Part shown: piece by piece, positions 26,848 to 35,102 of the stretch
Numbering within the stretch: position 1 is the stretch's first letter
Layout of the letters: the number at the start of each line of letters is the position of its first letter
From: an uncultured Lachnospiraceae bacterium
Lineage (GTDB): Bacteria; Bacillota; Clostridia; Lachnospirales; Lachnospiraceae
Length of the DNA: 64,000 nt
Assembly (NCBI GenBank): GCA_902801415.1
Contig: CADCIK010000001.1
Span: 1 to 64,000, forward strand
Direction of reading: 5' to 3'
Made by a program: the position numbers and the translations under genes
The notes under the pieces: model-generated
Told to the model about the DNA's origin: nothing
The model's input: only the letters and a program-made list of their open reading frames with translations
The model's database searches: none

Positions 26848-27753
26848 TCACTGCATATCCGTATCGGATTTGAGATGGAACATCGTTCCGATACCCTTTT
26901 CAGTAAAGAATTCCAGAAGCATACTGTGCGGGATGCGGCCGTCCAGGATATGGACTCTGTGAACGCCGCCGCGCACAGCCTGCGTGCAGTTGGTGAGCTT
27001 GGGCAGCATTCCTCCGCCGATCACACCATCCTCGATCAGCTGCTCTGCTTCCGCGATGGTAATACGATTGATAAAGGACGACGGATCATTGATATCCTTA
27101 TAAAGACCCGCTATATCTGTCAGATAGACCAGCTTGTCCGCTTTGACGGATCTTGCGATCGCGCTGGCCGCCTCATCTGCGTTGATATTGTAGGTGTCGT
27201 AGTTATCGTCCATACCGATCGGCGCTACGATCGGAAGATAATCGTTGTCCAGAAGATCATAGAGGATCTTGGGCCTTACCCGGTACACTTCACCGACATA
27301 TCCGATGTCCTGACCGTCAGCGGCGTATTTCTTATTGACGGAGAGAAGCCGTCCGTCCTTGCCGCTGATGCCGACAGCCTTGACGCCCAGCTCTTCCACC
27401 ATGCGGACAAGATCCTTATTGACCTTGCCGAGGACCATTTCCGCGATCTCCATAGTCTCCTTGTCCGTCACGCGCAGACCGCCTATAAACTGCGCTTCCT
27501 TGCCGCTCTTCTCGACCCATTTGCTGATCGCCTTGCCGCCGCCGTGTACAATGATCGGCTTAAATCCGACGAGCTTAAGGAGCGTCACGTCCTTGATCAC
27601 GTTTCTCTGCAGCTCCTCATTGTTCATGGCGCTGCCGCCGTACTTGATCACGACGATCTTGCGGTTGAACTTCTGAATATAGGGGAGCGCCTCGATCAGC
27701 ACGGAGGCTTTCCGCTGTGCTTCGCTCTGTTCACGGTTCAGATGTGTTTCCAT
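26848..27753 (-). CDS. argB: Acetylglutamate kinase
   Basis: ArgB phosphorylates N-acetylglutamate, the second step of arginine synthesis and usually the one inhibited by arginine. The 301-residue amino-acid-kinase fold shows [35 protein letters not shown] and [11 protein letters not shown]. The N-terminal extension of about 25 residues ([13 protein letters not shown]) matches the helix that lets arginine-sensitive forms hexamerise, so feedback inhibition is likely. It lies 45 bases after argJ and 67 before argD. Confidence 0.96.
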   Translation of the reverse strand: METHLNREQSEAQRKASVLIEALPYIQKFNRKIVVIKYGGSAMNNEELQRNVIKDVTLLKLVGFKPIIVHGGGKAISKWVEKSGKEAQFIGGLRVTDKETMEIAEMVLGKVNKDLVRMVEELGVKAVGISGKDGRLLSVNKKYAADGQDIGYVGEVYRVRPKILYDLLDNDYLPIVAPIGMDDNYDTYNINADEAASAIARSVKADKLVYLTDIAGLYKDINDPSSFINRITIAEAEQLIEDGVIGGGMLPKLTNCTQAVRGGVHRVHILDGRIPHSMLLEFFTEKGIGTMFHLKSDTDMQ

Positions 27754-27798
27754 ATTTACCTCATTTCTGCTGTTCTGCTGCTGTATGCGGATTCCGGA

Positions 27799-29025
27799 TC
27801 AGCTCCTGTAGTCCGCGTTGATCTTTACATAATCATAAGTCAGGTCGCATCCCCATGCAGTCGCTTCCGCGTCTCCCATGTGCATATCCGCCAGGATCTC
27901 GACCTTCTCGCCTGAGAGAAGCTCTGTCGCCTTCTCCTCGCTGTAATCTGCCGCGCTTCCTTTGGTAAAGATGAGCAGTCTGTCCTCTTCGCCGCCAAAA
28001 TACAGATCGCAGTTTTCCGGATCGAAGGACACGCCGGAGTAACCCAGCGCGCAGAGTACGCGGCCCCAGTTGGCGTCTCTTCCGTATACGGCCGCCTTGG
28101 TGAGACTGGATGTGATCACGCTTTTGGCAAGGATCCTCGCGTTTTCAAGGGTATCCGCGTGGATGACCCTGGTCTCTATGAGCTTTGTGGCGCCTTCGCC
28201 GTCTCCCGCCATCTTCATGGCCAGCTCTTTGCAGACTGCTCTGAGGGCCTCGTAAAAAGCAGCATACGCATCGCTCTTCGGATCATCGATCACAGGGTTG
28301 CCGGCCAGTCCGTTCGCCAGGACCAGAAGGGTGTCGTTGGTGGATGTGTCGCCGTCGACAGAGATCATATTGAAAGTCTCGGCAACGATCTCACGAAGGG
28401 CCTTCTGAAGAAGGCTCTTTTCGATCGCGGCGTCTGTCGTCACATAAGAAAGCATTGTGCACATGTTGGGATGGATCATGCCGGATCCCTTGGCCATGCC
28501 GCCGATCACTGCTTTGTGACCGTCAAGGTCGATCTCATAGGCGGTCTCCTTGTGAACGGTGTCAGTCGTCATGATCGCCTTGGCTGCTTCCGTGCCGGCC
28601 TCGATCCCGGAGCGCCTGGCCGCTGCCAGCATTCTGACGCCTTCTCTTATGCGGTCGATGGGAAGCTGGAATCCGATGACTCCTGTGGAGCCTACAAGAA
28701 CGGAATTCTCTTCGATTCCGAGACAGGCCGCTGCTTCCTGCGCGGTCTGACGGCAGTATTCCATTCCCTCCTGACCGGTGCAGGCGTTCGCGATGCCGGA
28801 GTTTACGATCACAGCATGCGCAGGCGCGCCGCTGTTCACCAGATCTCTGTCCCAGATCACAGGCGCGGCTTTTACGACGTTGGTCGTAAACGTGCCGGCT
28901 GTCACGCAGGGGGTCCTGCTGAATACCAGAGCCATATCGGTTCTGCCTTCATATTTAATATGCGCCGCCGCGGAAGCGGCTTCGAATCCCTGTGCTGCTG
29001 TAACGCCGCCGATGATCTTCTTCAT
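27799..29025 (-). CDS. argJ: Bifunctional glutamate N-acetyltransferase/ornithine acetyltransferase
   Basis: ArgJ moves the acetyl group from N-acetylornithine to glutamate, recycling acetyl in arginine synthesis. Some forms also use acetyl-CoA. At 408 residues it has normal length. The self-cleavage site lies in KGSGMIHPNMCTMLSY, where the Thr after Cys becomes the N-terminal nucleophile of the beta chain. NANWGRVLCALGYSG and the C-terminal ATAWGCDLTYDYVKINADYRS are typical. It begins two bases after the GNAT gene. argC is not in the cluster. Confidence 0.96.
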   Translation of the reverse strand: MKKIIGGVTAAQGFEAASAAAHIKYEGRTDMALVFSRTPCVTAGTFTTNVVKAAPVIWDRDLVNSGAPAHAVIVNSGIANACTGQEGMEYCRQTAQEAAACLGIEENSVLVGSTGVIGFQLPIDRIREGVRMLAAARRSGIEAGTEAAKAIMTTDTVHKETAYEIDLDGHKAVIGGMAKGSGMIHPNMCTMLSYVTTDAAIEKSLLQKALREIVAETFNMISVDGDTSTNDTLLVLANGLAGNPVIDDPKSDAYAAFYEALRAVCKELAMKMAGDGEGATKLIETRVIHADTLENARILAKSVITSSLTKAAVYGRDANWGRVLCALGYSGVSFDPENCDLYFGGEEDRLLIFTKGSAADYSEEKATELLSGEKVEILADMHMGDAEATAWGCDLTYDYVKINADYRS

Positions 29026-29027
29026 GA

Positions 29028-29498
29028 TCAGTCCTCCATTTCACTTTCTATAAATCTTGTAATATTCGCCTCGTTGAGAACAAACTCATAATAATTGCAA
29101 TCTGACCGGCATGTCCAGCCGATCTGTTTCCAGAAGGCGTTGCCGCCGTCATTCTTGGTAAACGCGATCAGGTTGATCTTGTTGATCTTCAGTTCCCGCA
29201 GCACATTCATGCAGTAGACAACCATTCGGGTGCCGATCCCCTGTCTTCTCCATGATTTTTTGACGCATACATGATAGAAACTGGCCTGTCTCCCGTCATG
29301 CCCGCACAGGATCGAACCGACGATCTTGTCGCCTGCGCACGCTACGACGCTTGTTGTGGGGTTGCGCTTCAGAAACCTCTCTATATCCTCTCTGGAGTCG
29401 TCTATGCTCCGGATCCCGAAGCCCCTGATACTCATCCAGAGTTTCTGTACCTTATCATAATCTTCCGCCTCCATGGGACGGATCTCGATCGTTTCCAT
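29028..29498 (-). CDS. GNAT-family N-acetyltransferase at the head of the arginine operon
   Basis: The 156-residue protein has a single GNAT domain: IRPMEAEDYDKV at the N-terminus, the acetyl-CoA loop VKKSWRRQGIGTRMV near 80-94, and INLIAFTKNDGGNAFWKQIGW. It is separated from argJ by two bases and is certainly co-transcribed. It could supply N-acetylglutamate in the manner of a short ArgA, or acetylate another substrate. The context is suggestive, but the substrate is not readable from the motifs. Confidence 0.85.
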   Translation of the reverse strand: METIEIRPMEAEDYDKVQKLWMSIRGFGIRSIDDSREDIERFLKRNPTTSVVACAGDKIVGSILCGHDGRQASFYHVCVKKSWRRQGIGTRMVVYCMNVLRELKINKINLIAFTKNDGGNAFWKQIGWTCRSDCNYYEFVLNEANITRFIESEMED

Positions 29499-29621
29499 AT
29501 AATACCTTTACTGTATCTGTCTGATTTTTCATAGTCAGCGCGCCATTAAAAAGGCGTCAAGTCTGATAATATCACAAATTTCCGTATAATAAAGAACTAA
29601 TTTTAACGGGATAAATCAAAC

Positions 29622-29720
29622 AATATTCACTATATGCATCTTTTATGCATTATATATACATATTATGCAGTTTGCAATGGGTATTAATGAAAAAATATTA
29701 ATTTATATTCATATTCACTA
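29622..29720. promoter_or_regulatory. AT-rich divergent control region with possible ArgR/AhrC boxes
   Basis: The 317 bases between the GNAT gene and argG hold palindromic repeats. Two ATGCAT sites flank CTTTT (29634-29650), followed by a TGCA...TGCA inverted repeat to 29669. TGAA and ATTCA half-sites lie at 29688 and 29705-29717, beside the argG promoter. They resemble, but do not match exactly, the TGAAT-W4-ATTCA arginine box. Arginine repression of both operons is plausible. No gene is seen in this gap. Confidence 0.4.
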
Positions 29721-29749
29721 TTGCAATTCGCACAACGCTGATGTATAGT
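29721..29749 (+). promoter_or_regulatory. argG promoter
   Basis: TTGCAA (29721-29726) and TATAGT (29744-29749) are 17 bases apart, a good sigma-A promoter. The -35 box directly abuts the ATTCA half-sites of the possible arginine operator, a position that would allow repression. Confidence 0.65.
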
Positions 29750-29815
29750 ACACAAATGTAAGACCTGCTTACCCAAGATCAAAGCTATGAATATAGAGAA
29801 ATGGAGGAACAATCA

Positions 29816-31051
29816 ATGTCCGAACAGAAAGAAAAAGTAATCCTTGCCTACAGCGGCGGTCTCGATACCACAGCGATCATCCCCTGGCTCAAAGAGAACT
29901 ATGACTTTGACGTCATCTGCGTATGCATCGACTGCGGCCAGGAGGAAGAACTCGATCACCTTCAGGAGAGATCCAAGTACTGCGGCGCTTCCAAGCTCTA
30001 TATTCTGGATGTCACCGATGAGTTCGCGGAAGACTTTATCGTCCCCTGCGTACAGGCGCACGCCGTATATGAGAACAAGTATCTCCTGGGCACTTCCATG
30101 GCCCGCCCTCTGATCGCCAAGAAGCTGGTTGAGATCGCCCGCAAGGAAGGCGCGACGACCATCTGCCACGGCGCGACAGGAAAAGGAAACGACCAGATCC
30201 GCTTTGAGCTGGGCATCAAGGCGCTGGCGCCCGATCTCAAGATCATCGCCCCCTGGCGCAATGAGAAGTGGAAAATGGACTCCCGTCAGTCCGAGATCGA
30301 GTACTGCAAGCAGCACGGCATTGAGCTTCCCTTCTCTGCTGACAGCAGCTACAGCCGCGACCGCAATCTCTGGCACATCAGTCACGAGGGTCTGGAACTG
30401 GAAGATCCTACCCTGATGCCCAATTACGATCACCTGCTCGTCATGAGCGTCACCCCGCAGAAGGCGCCCGATGAAGTCACTTATGTCTCCATGACCTTCG
30501 AGGGAGGCGTTCCCAAGACTCTCAACGGCAAGGAAATGAAAGTCGCCGATATCATCCGCGCGCTCAACAAACTGGGCGGCGAGAACGGCATCGGTATTGT
30601 TGATATCGTTGAGAACCGTGTTGTCGGCATGAAGTCCCGCGGTGTCTATGAGACTCCCGGCGGAACCATCCTCATGGAAGCGCATCAGCAGCTCGAGGAA
30701 CTTGTTCTCGACCGCAAGACTTATGAAGTCAAGGATGAGATCGGCCACAAGTTCGCGAGTCTCGTCTACGAGGGCAAATGGTTCTCTCCTCTTCGCGAGG
30801 CGGAGCAGGCATTCATCGAGGCGACCCAGAAATATGTCACCGGCGAAGTCAAGTTCGGTCTCTACAAGGGCAATATCATTAAGGCCGGCACTTCTTCTCC
30901 TTACAGCCTCTACAACGAGAGCCTCGCTTCCTTCACGACCGGCGATCTCTATGACCACCACGACGCGGAAGGATTTATCAACCTCTTCGGTCTTCCCGAG
31001 AAGGTGCGCGCTCTGAAAATGCAGGAAGTTGAAGCGGCTTCCAAGGCCTGA
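29816..31051 (+). CDS. argG: Argininosuccinate synthase
   Basis: ArgG joins citrulline and aspartate with ATP. The start MSEQKEKVILAYSGG is chosen because GGAGGAA lies 6 bases upstream; an in-frame ATG at 29801 lies before that site. The 411 residues carry the PP-loop SGGLDTTAI and ICHGATGKGNDQIRFE, the citrulline and aspartate site. The coding strand has few rare codons, and a long open frame runs antisense, as often happens in biased genes. argH is not adjacent: a strong terminator follows. Confidence 0.96.
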   Translation: MSEQKEKVILAYSGGLDTTAIIPWLKENYDFDVICVCIDCGQEEELDHLQERSKYCGASKLYILDVTDEFAEDFIVPCVQAHAVYENKYLLGTSMARPLIAKKLVEIARKEGATTICHGATGKGNDQIRFELGIKALAPDLKIIAPWRNEKWKMDSRQSEIEYCKQHGIELPFSADSSYSRDRNLWHISHEGLELEDPTLMPNYDHLLVMSVTPQKAPDEVTYVSMTFEGGVPKTLNGKEMKVADIIRALNKLGGENGIGIVDIVENRVVGMKSRGVYETPGGTILMEAHQQLEELVLDRKTYEVKDEIGHKFASLVYEGKWFSPLREAEQAFIEATQKYVTGEVKFGLYKGNIIKAGTSSPYSLYNESLASFTTGDLYDHHDAEGFINLFGLPEKVRALKMQEVEAASKA

Positions 31052-31097
31052 CCGGCATAAGGCAGTGTGTTTCATGTGCTGATATCGGAACAATACA

Positions 31098-31128
31098 GAC
31101 CGGGATCCATATGGGTCCCGGTCTTTTT
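31098..31128 (+). terminator. argG terminator
   Basis: An 11-bp GC-rich stem (31098-31108 with 31113-31123, ATAT loop) is followed by TTTTT. It lies 47 bases after the argG stop. Confidence 0.9.
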
Positions 31129-31224
31129 CTTAATTGGCCAAAATCCTGCGGGCGGAATTTTCTCCTTGCATGTCCCGGTCTTAGCTTATACAATATACAT
31201 CAGAATTTTGGAAAGGAGATCTTC

Positions 31225-31518
31225 ATGAATACAAGAACAATGCTTATTCTCTATTTCATCGTCATGAATCTGATCGGCCTTTCTGCTATGGTCATCGACA
31301 AGATACGTGCTATGGAGCGCCGATTCCGTATTCCGGAATCCGTGCTCCTTATTATTGCTGTTTTGGGAGGCTCCATCGGGTGTATTGCCGGAATGATCGT
31401 GTTCAGGCACAAGAAGCGCAAAGTGAAGTTCCGGATCGGGCTTCCGCTGATCCTGATCCTGCAGATCGGGGCGGTGCTCGCGCTCTTTATCAGTACATCC
31501 AAGATCGTATTCCTGTAA
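31225..31518 (+). CDS. DUF1294-type small membrane protein
   Basis: A 97-residue protein with three predicted membrane helices (about 5-25, 38-58, 72-92). It has the arrangement VMNLIGLSAMVIDKIRA, RIPESVLLIIAVLGGSIG and FRHKKRKVKFRIGLP seen in DUF1294 proteins. The ATG at 31225 follows GGAAAGGAG. It is the first gene of a rightward group that leads to pyrB. The function of DUF1294 proteins is unknown. Confidence 0.8.
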   Translation: MNTRTMLILYFIVMNLIGLSAMVIDKIRAMERRFRIPESVLLIIAVLGGSIGCIAGMIVFRHKKRKVKFRIGLPLILILQIGAVLALFISTSKIVFL

Positions 31519-31554
31519 CAGACATAGTGTTTATTCCCTATTTGCGAGGCATTT

Positions 31555-32061
31555 ATGAGAGCATTCAGGATCACTGAAACAGGAAACTTTATGACGAAGC
31601 TTCTATCCGGCAGGTCATTTGATTCCTTTTTGCTGGAGGAAGCTTCTCTTAGTATGCAGGTCACCTGGCACCTGGACGGCCGTATCAACAGAAACTTCTA
31701 CTCCTCAGAGGAGTGGGAGGATGAGACCACACATCCCTATCCGCTGATCGCCTGGGAGGCGGTGCGCGGCCACCTGCGGGAACTGATCCGGGGCAAAAAG
31801 GCGCCTGCTTCCATGTCGATCGTGCTGCAGCTGCCGCCTGACCGGATGAAAAAGATCCTGCAGGATGAAGGCTATCCCCAGCTGGCTGAAAGCGTAGGCG
31901 CAATGGCGCTCAATATCAGGTATGACGGATCGGAAGTCACGCTGGTCACCGGGATCTCTTTAAAGAGCTTTTCGCTGGATAAGAACGCCGACCGGATCTG
32001 GGATTCTATGATGGAAAGATTTCTCGCTTCCCGCGAGATCGGATTTGAAGCAATGACGTAA
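31555..32061 (+). CDS. Conserved hypothetical protein (possibly DUF5721)
   Basis: A 168-residue soluble protein without signal peptide or membrane helix, beginning MRAFRITETGNFMTKLL. Its compact mixed alpha/beta composition, with SMSIVLQLPPDRM and VTLVTGISLKSFSLDK strands, resembles a small family found in Lachnospiraceae that I associate with DUF5721. That label is from memory and uncertain. It lies 15 bases before pyrB, behind which the reading direction continues, so it is probably co-transcribed with the pyrimidine genes. Confidence 0.65.
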   Translation: MRAFRITETGNFMTKLLSGRSFDSFLLEEASLSMQVTWHLDGRINRNFYSSEEWEDETTHPYPLIAWEAVRGHLRELIRGKKAPASMSIVLQLPPDRMKKILQDEGYPQLAESVGAMALNIRYDGSEVTLVTGISLKSFSLDKNADRIWDSMMERFLASREIGFEAMT

Positions 32062-32076
32062 CAGAAAGGAGTTTTC

Positions 32077-32994
32077 ATGCGACACTGTCTCACACCACTC
32101 GATTTCTCGACACAGGAACTGGATCAGCTCTTTGATCTTGCAGCTGATATTGAGAAGTATCCTGAAAAATATGCGCACGCCTGTGACGGCAAAAAGATCG
32201 CCACCCTCTTCTACGAGCCCAGCACAAGGACCAGGCTCAGTTTTGAAGCGGCCATGATGAACCTCGGCGGAAAGGCGCTTGGTTTTGCGGGTGCCTCCCA
32301 GTCATCCGCCGCCAAGGGTGAGAGCGTTGCCGATACGATCCAGGTCATCTCCTGCTTTGCTGATATCGCGGCTATACGCCACTTTAAAGAAGGCGCTGCA
32401 TATGTCGCTGCGGAGCATTCAGGAATCCCGGTCATCAATGCCGGCGACGGAGGCCATGAGCATCCCACCCAGACCCTGCTCGATATGATGACGATCCGCC
32501 AGCTCAAGGGCCGTCTCAACCACTTTACGATCGGTATCTGCGGAGATCTCAAGTTCGGCAGAACGGTCCATTCCCTTGTCAAAACACTGGCCCGCTATGA
32601 GGACATCCACTTTGTCTTCATCTCTCCGCCTGAGCTCCGGGTTCCCGACTACATCACAGACCTTCTTGAGGAGCGCGGTTATACCTATGAAGAGTGCATC
32701 AAACTGGAAGACGTCATCACAAAGCTTGATCTTCTCTACATGACACGCGTGCAGAGAGAGCGTTTCTTCAATGAAGAGGACTACATCAGACTCAAGGATT
32801 TCTATGTTCTCAACAAAAGGCTGATGAAACGCGCCAAGGACGACATGTATGTGCTGCACCCCCTGCCCCGCGTCAACGAGATCTCTGTAGAGATCGACAA
32901 GGATCCCAGGGCCGCTTATTTTAAACAGGTCCAGTACGGCGTCTATGTCCGCATGGCGCTGATCCTGACACTGCTGGATATCCACGTGGACTGA
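32077..32994 (+). CDS. pyrB: Aspartate carbamoyltransferase catalytic chain
   Basis: PyrB condenses carbamoyl phosphate with aspartate, the committed step of pyrimidine synthesis. The 305 residues include the carbamoyl-phosphate loop [13 protein letters not shown], the SSAAKGES loop, HPTQTLLDM and [19 protein letters not shown] precedes the ATG. It is followed by pyrI, so the holoenzyme should be the class B type with regulatory chains. No attenuator hairpin or PyrR-binding leader is evident. Confidence 0.97.
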   Translation: MRHCLTPLDFSTQELDQLFDLAADIEKYPEKYAHACDGKKIATLFYEPSTRTRLSFEAAMMNLGGKALGFAGASQSSAAKGESVADTIQVISCFADIAAIRHFKEGAAYVAAEHSGIPVINAGDGGHEHPTQTLLDMMTIRQLKGRLNHFTIGICGDLKFGRTVHSLVKTLARYEDIHFVFISPPELRVPDYITDLLEERGYTYEECIKLEDVITKLDLLYMTRVQRERFFNEEDYIRLKDFYVLNKRLMKRAKDDMYVLHPLPRVNEISVEIDKDPRAAYFKQVQYGVYVRMALILTLLDIHVD

Positions 32995-33059
32995 TCCGCA
33001 TCCGTGATCAGTGAGGCAATCTAGCACCTGCTGTATTTGCACCCCCAAGGAGGTTTTGA

Positions 33060-33509
33060 ATGTTAAATGTAGGGAAAATTGAAGAAGGCATCGTACTCGA
33101 CCACATTGAGGCCGGAAAGGCCATGCTGATCTATCACTATCTGCATCTGGACAGAGAGGATTTTCAGGTAGCGATCATCAAGAACGCCCGCAGCAATGAT
33201 ATGGGCCGCAAGGATATTCTGAAAGTGGAGTGCAATCCCGATCTGATCAATCTGGACGCGGTCGCTTTTATCGATCCCGAGATCACGGTCAATGTGATCA
33301 AGGGCGGCGAGATCATCGAAAAGAAAAAGATGGAAATGCCCAGGGAGATCCGGGGCGTCCTCAAATGTCACAATCCCCGCTGCATCTCTTCTATTGAGCA
33401 GGAGATCCCGCACATCTTCTTTTTGTCTGACGCCAGGCGCAAGATCTACCGCTGCAGATACTGCGAAGAGAAGTATTCCGAGGGCGAACGCGAGAAGTGG
33501 TTCCGCTAA
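33060..33509 (+). CDS. pyrI: Aspartate carbamoyltransferase regulatory chain
   Basis: PyrI binds nucleotide effectors and holds the catalytic trimers together. The 149 residues have an allosteric N-terminal domain (MLNVGKIEEGIVLDHIEAGKA) and a C-terminal zinc domain with CHNPRC and CRYC supplying the four zinc cysteines. AAGGAGG lies 9 bases before the ATG. It lies 65 bases after pyrB. Feedback control by CTP is expected from the family. Confidence 0.96.
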   Translation: MLNVGKIEEGIVLDHIEAGKAMLIYHYLHLDREDFQVAIIKNARSNDMGRKDILKVECNPDLINLDAVAFIDPEITVNVIKGGEIIEKKKMEMPREIRGVLKCHNPRCISSIEQEIPHIFFLSDARRKIYRCRYCEEKYSEGEREKWFR

Positions 33510-33570
33510 GAACATGATCTGCGGGAAGAAGCACATCTCCCCGGATGATCATTTACAGATTTATGTATAA

Positions 33571-33610
33571 TAAAAGCAGGCCGCCGAAGCTTCTGCTCCG
33601 GCGGCCTTGC
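33571..33610 (-). terminator. Terminator after maf (possibly bidirectional, also serving pyrI)
   Basis: A GC-rich hairpin (33576-33586 with 33599-33610, one bulge) lies between the convergent pyrI and maf genes. The T-rich side (TTTTATTAT) is on the minus strand, just past the maf stop. Confidence 0.65.
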
Positions 33611-33615
33611 TGCTT

Positions 33616-34221
33616 TCAGGATTGCAGCTTCAGATCTTTCAGCTCATGGACGAGCCGCGAGATCGGAAGTCCCACGACATTATAATAGCAGCCGTGTATG
33701 CCGCTGATATAGATGGCAAAGCTCCCCTGGATCCCGTAAGCGCCTGCCTTGTCATAGGGCTCCGGTGTACTTACATATGCCTCAATTTCATCATCAGACA
33801 TAGGGCAGACATCCACATCTGTACACTCATGGAAAGTGCGGGTGAGGATGTTTCCTTTTCCTCCCTTAACGATCAGTGTGACGCCGGTATAGACCTGGTG
33901 GACGCGTCCCTGCAGCATGCCGATCATGCCGGCGGCGTCCTCATGATCCGCCGGCTTTCCGAGGATCTGATGGTCTGCGGCGACAACAGTGTCCGCACCG
34001 ATCACTACGTCGAAGTCAGTTACTTCCTCTTCGCTCCGCAGGATTCTGTCAGCCACCTCCCAGGCTTTTTGCGAAGACAGCTCTTCCACGACTTCCGCGG
34101 GATGCGTGCTCGTTACGGTCTCTTTTCCTTTGGAGGGGATCACAGTAAACTGCATCCCTGCCTGTTTTAATAACTCGCTTCTTCTGGGGGAAGCGGAAGC
34201 CAATATGATCCTATCTGACAT
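33616..34221 (-). CDS. maf: Maf-type nucleoside triphosphate pyrophosphatase
   Basis: Maf proteins hydrolyse non-canonical nucleotides such as dTTP or UTP and m5UTP, and are linked to septum formation. The start MSDRIILASASPRR at 34221 follows AGAGG; a longer frame to 34263 lacks homology. The 201 residues have the substrate loop SASPRRSELL, VIGADTVV and GAYGIQG. A terminator lies on each side, so it is monocistronic. Confidence 0.93.
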   Translation of the reverse strand: MSDRIILASASPRRSELLKQAGMQFTVIPSKGKETVTSTHPAEVVEELSSQKAWEVADRILRSEEEVTDFDVVIGADTVVAADHQILGKPADHEDAAGMIGMLQGRVHQVYTGVTLIVKGGKGNILTRTFHECTDVDVCPMSDDEIEAYVSTPEPYDKAGAYGIQGSFAIYISGIHGCYYNVVGLPISRLVHELKDLKLQS

Positions 34222-34312
34222 CTTTCTACCTCTGTCCTGTAATGATCCTGCGTATCCTTGCAATGTGATCTGCGCCTAACAAAGTGTACTCGATTTGACC
34301 TCAAATGACAAC

Positions 34313-34352
34313 AAAGAAAAGTCCGGCACGTTTCCGCGCCGGACTTTTCTTT
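34313..34352 (-). terminator. hsp20 terminator
   Basis: GTCCGGC (34321-34327) pairs with GCCGGAC (34338-34344), extended by AAAGAAAA/TTTTCTTT, so it can end transcription in both directions. It lies 36 bases after the hsp20 stop. Confidence 0.85.
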
Positions 34353-34387
34353 AATCTGCAATATGTAATTTCGATCACAGGAGGGAC

Positions 34388-34834
34388 TTATTTGATCTCG
34401 ATCTTCTTCGTCTCTTTCTCGGGAAGAGTTTCTCTCTTGGGGAATGTGACGGTAAGAACACCGTTGTTGTAGGCCGCGCTGATGTCTTCGTGTGTAACAT
34501 TGGCTACGCGGAAGCTTCTGCTGTAGGAAGCGCTGTGTCTCTCTTTGCGGATATATTTCGTGTTCTTGTCCTCTTCATTCTTCTCCTCTTTGTGGGAAGC
34601 GCTGATCGTAAGGATATCGTCCTTCAGATCTACGTGGATGTCTTCCTTGGCAAAGCCGGGAAGCTCGGACTCCAGAACATAATTGCCGTCCTTCTCCATT
34701 ACGTCTGTCTTGAATCCGGCAAAGGATTTCTCCAGATCGCCGTTATCAAAGAATGCGGGGAACATCTCATTGAACTCATCAAAAGGATCTCTCCAGAAGT
34801 TGTGGTTTCTTGTAAAGATTGCAGGTGTAAACAT
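34388..34834 (-). CDS. Hsp20/alpha-crystallin small heat-shock protein
   Basis: This 148-residue ATP-independent chaperone holds unfolding proteins. It has an N-terminal Phe-rich arm (FWRDPFDEFNEMFPAFF), the alpha-crystallin domain (about 40-135, with YVLESELPGFAKEDIHVDL and the conserved NGVLTVTFPK), and a short C-terminal tail. The usual IxI motif may be represented by IEI in KKIEIK. The ATG is preceded by TAGGAGG. No CIRCE element is visible near its promoter. Confidence 0.95.
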   Translation of the reverse strand: MFTPAIFTRNHNFWRDPFDEFNEMFPAFFDNGDLEKSFAGFKTDVMEKDGNYVLESELPGFAKEDIHVDLKDDILTISASHKEEKNEEDKNTKYIRKERHSASYSRSFRVANVTHEDISAAYNNGVLTVTFPKRETLPEKETKKIEIK

Positions 34835-34926
34835 ATTAAATACCTCCTAAACTATTGGTTTAAATACTATTTTCAGAGAACTTACAGGTGGTTTTGATTG
34901 TTTTATTTGTTCTCTTTCTGATAATT

Positions 34927-34955
34927 GTTATACTACATATATAACATATAGTCAA
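34927..34955 (-). promoter_or_regulatory. hsp20 promoter
   Basis: TTGACT (34955-34950) and TATAAC (34932-34927) on the minus strand, 17 bases apart, form a near-consensus sigma-A promoter with a leader of about 85 bases. Confidence 0.7.
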
Positions 34956-35045
34956 CACCATATTTCTAAAGAAATTATAAACTTTATTTGCAGGAGAACT
35001 TTGCTATTGATGGAACAGCAGCCGTTTGCAGGGTTTGCGGCGCCC

Positions 35046-35080
35046 AAAAAAAAGAGGCCTGTGTCAAAACACAGACCTCT
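35046..35080 (-). terminator. Terminator of the M13 peptidase operon
   Basis: A 12-bp stem with a G-U pair on the minus strand (35053-35064 with 35069-35080) is followed by seven T (35052-35046). It lies 22 bases after the peptidase stop. Confidence 0.88.
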
Positions 35081-35102
35081 TTGATGTAATCTGCTGTATA
35101 GA

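Noticed and set aside
29813..31093. 426-residue open frame antisense to argG
   Set aside because: It is a shadow of the biased codon usage of argG, has no ribosome site and no recognisable domain.
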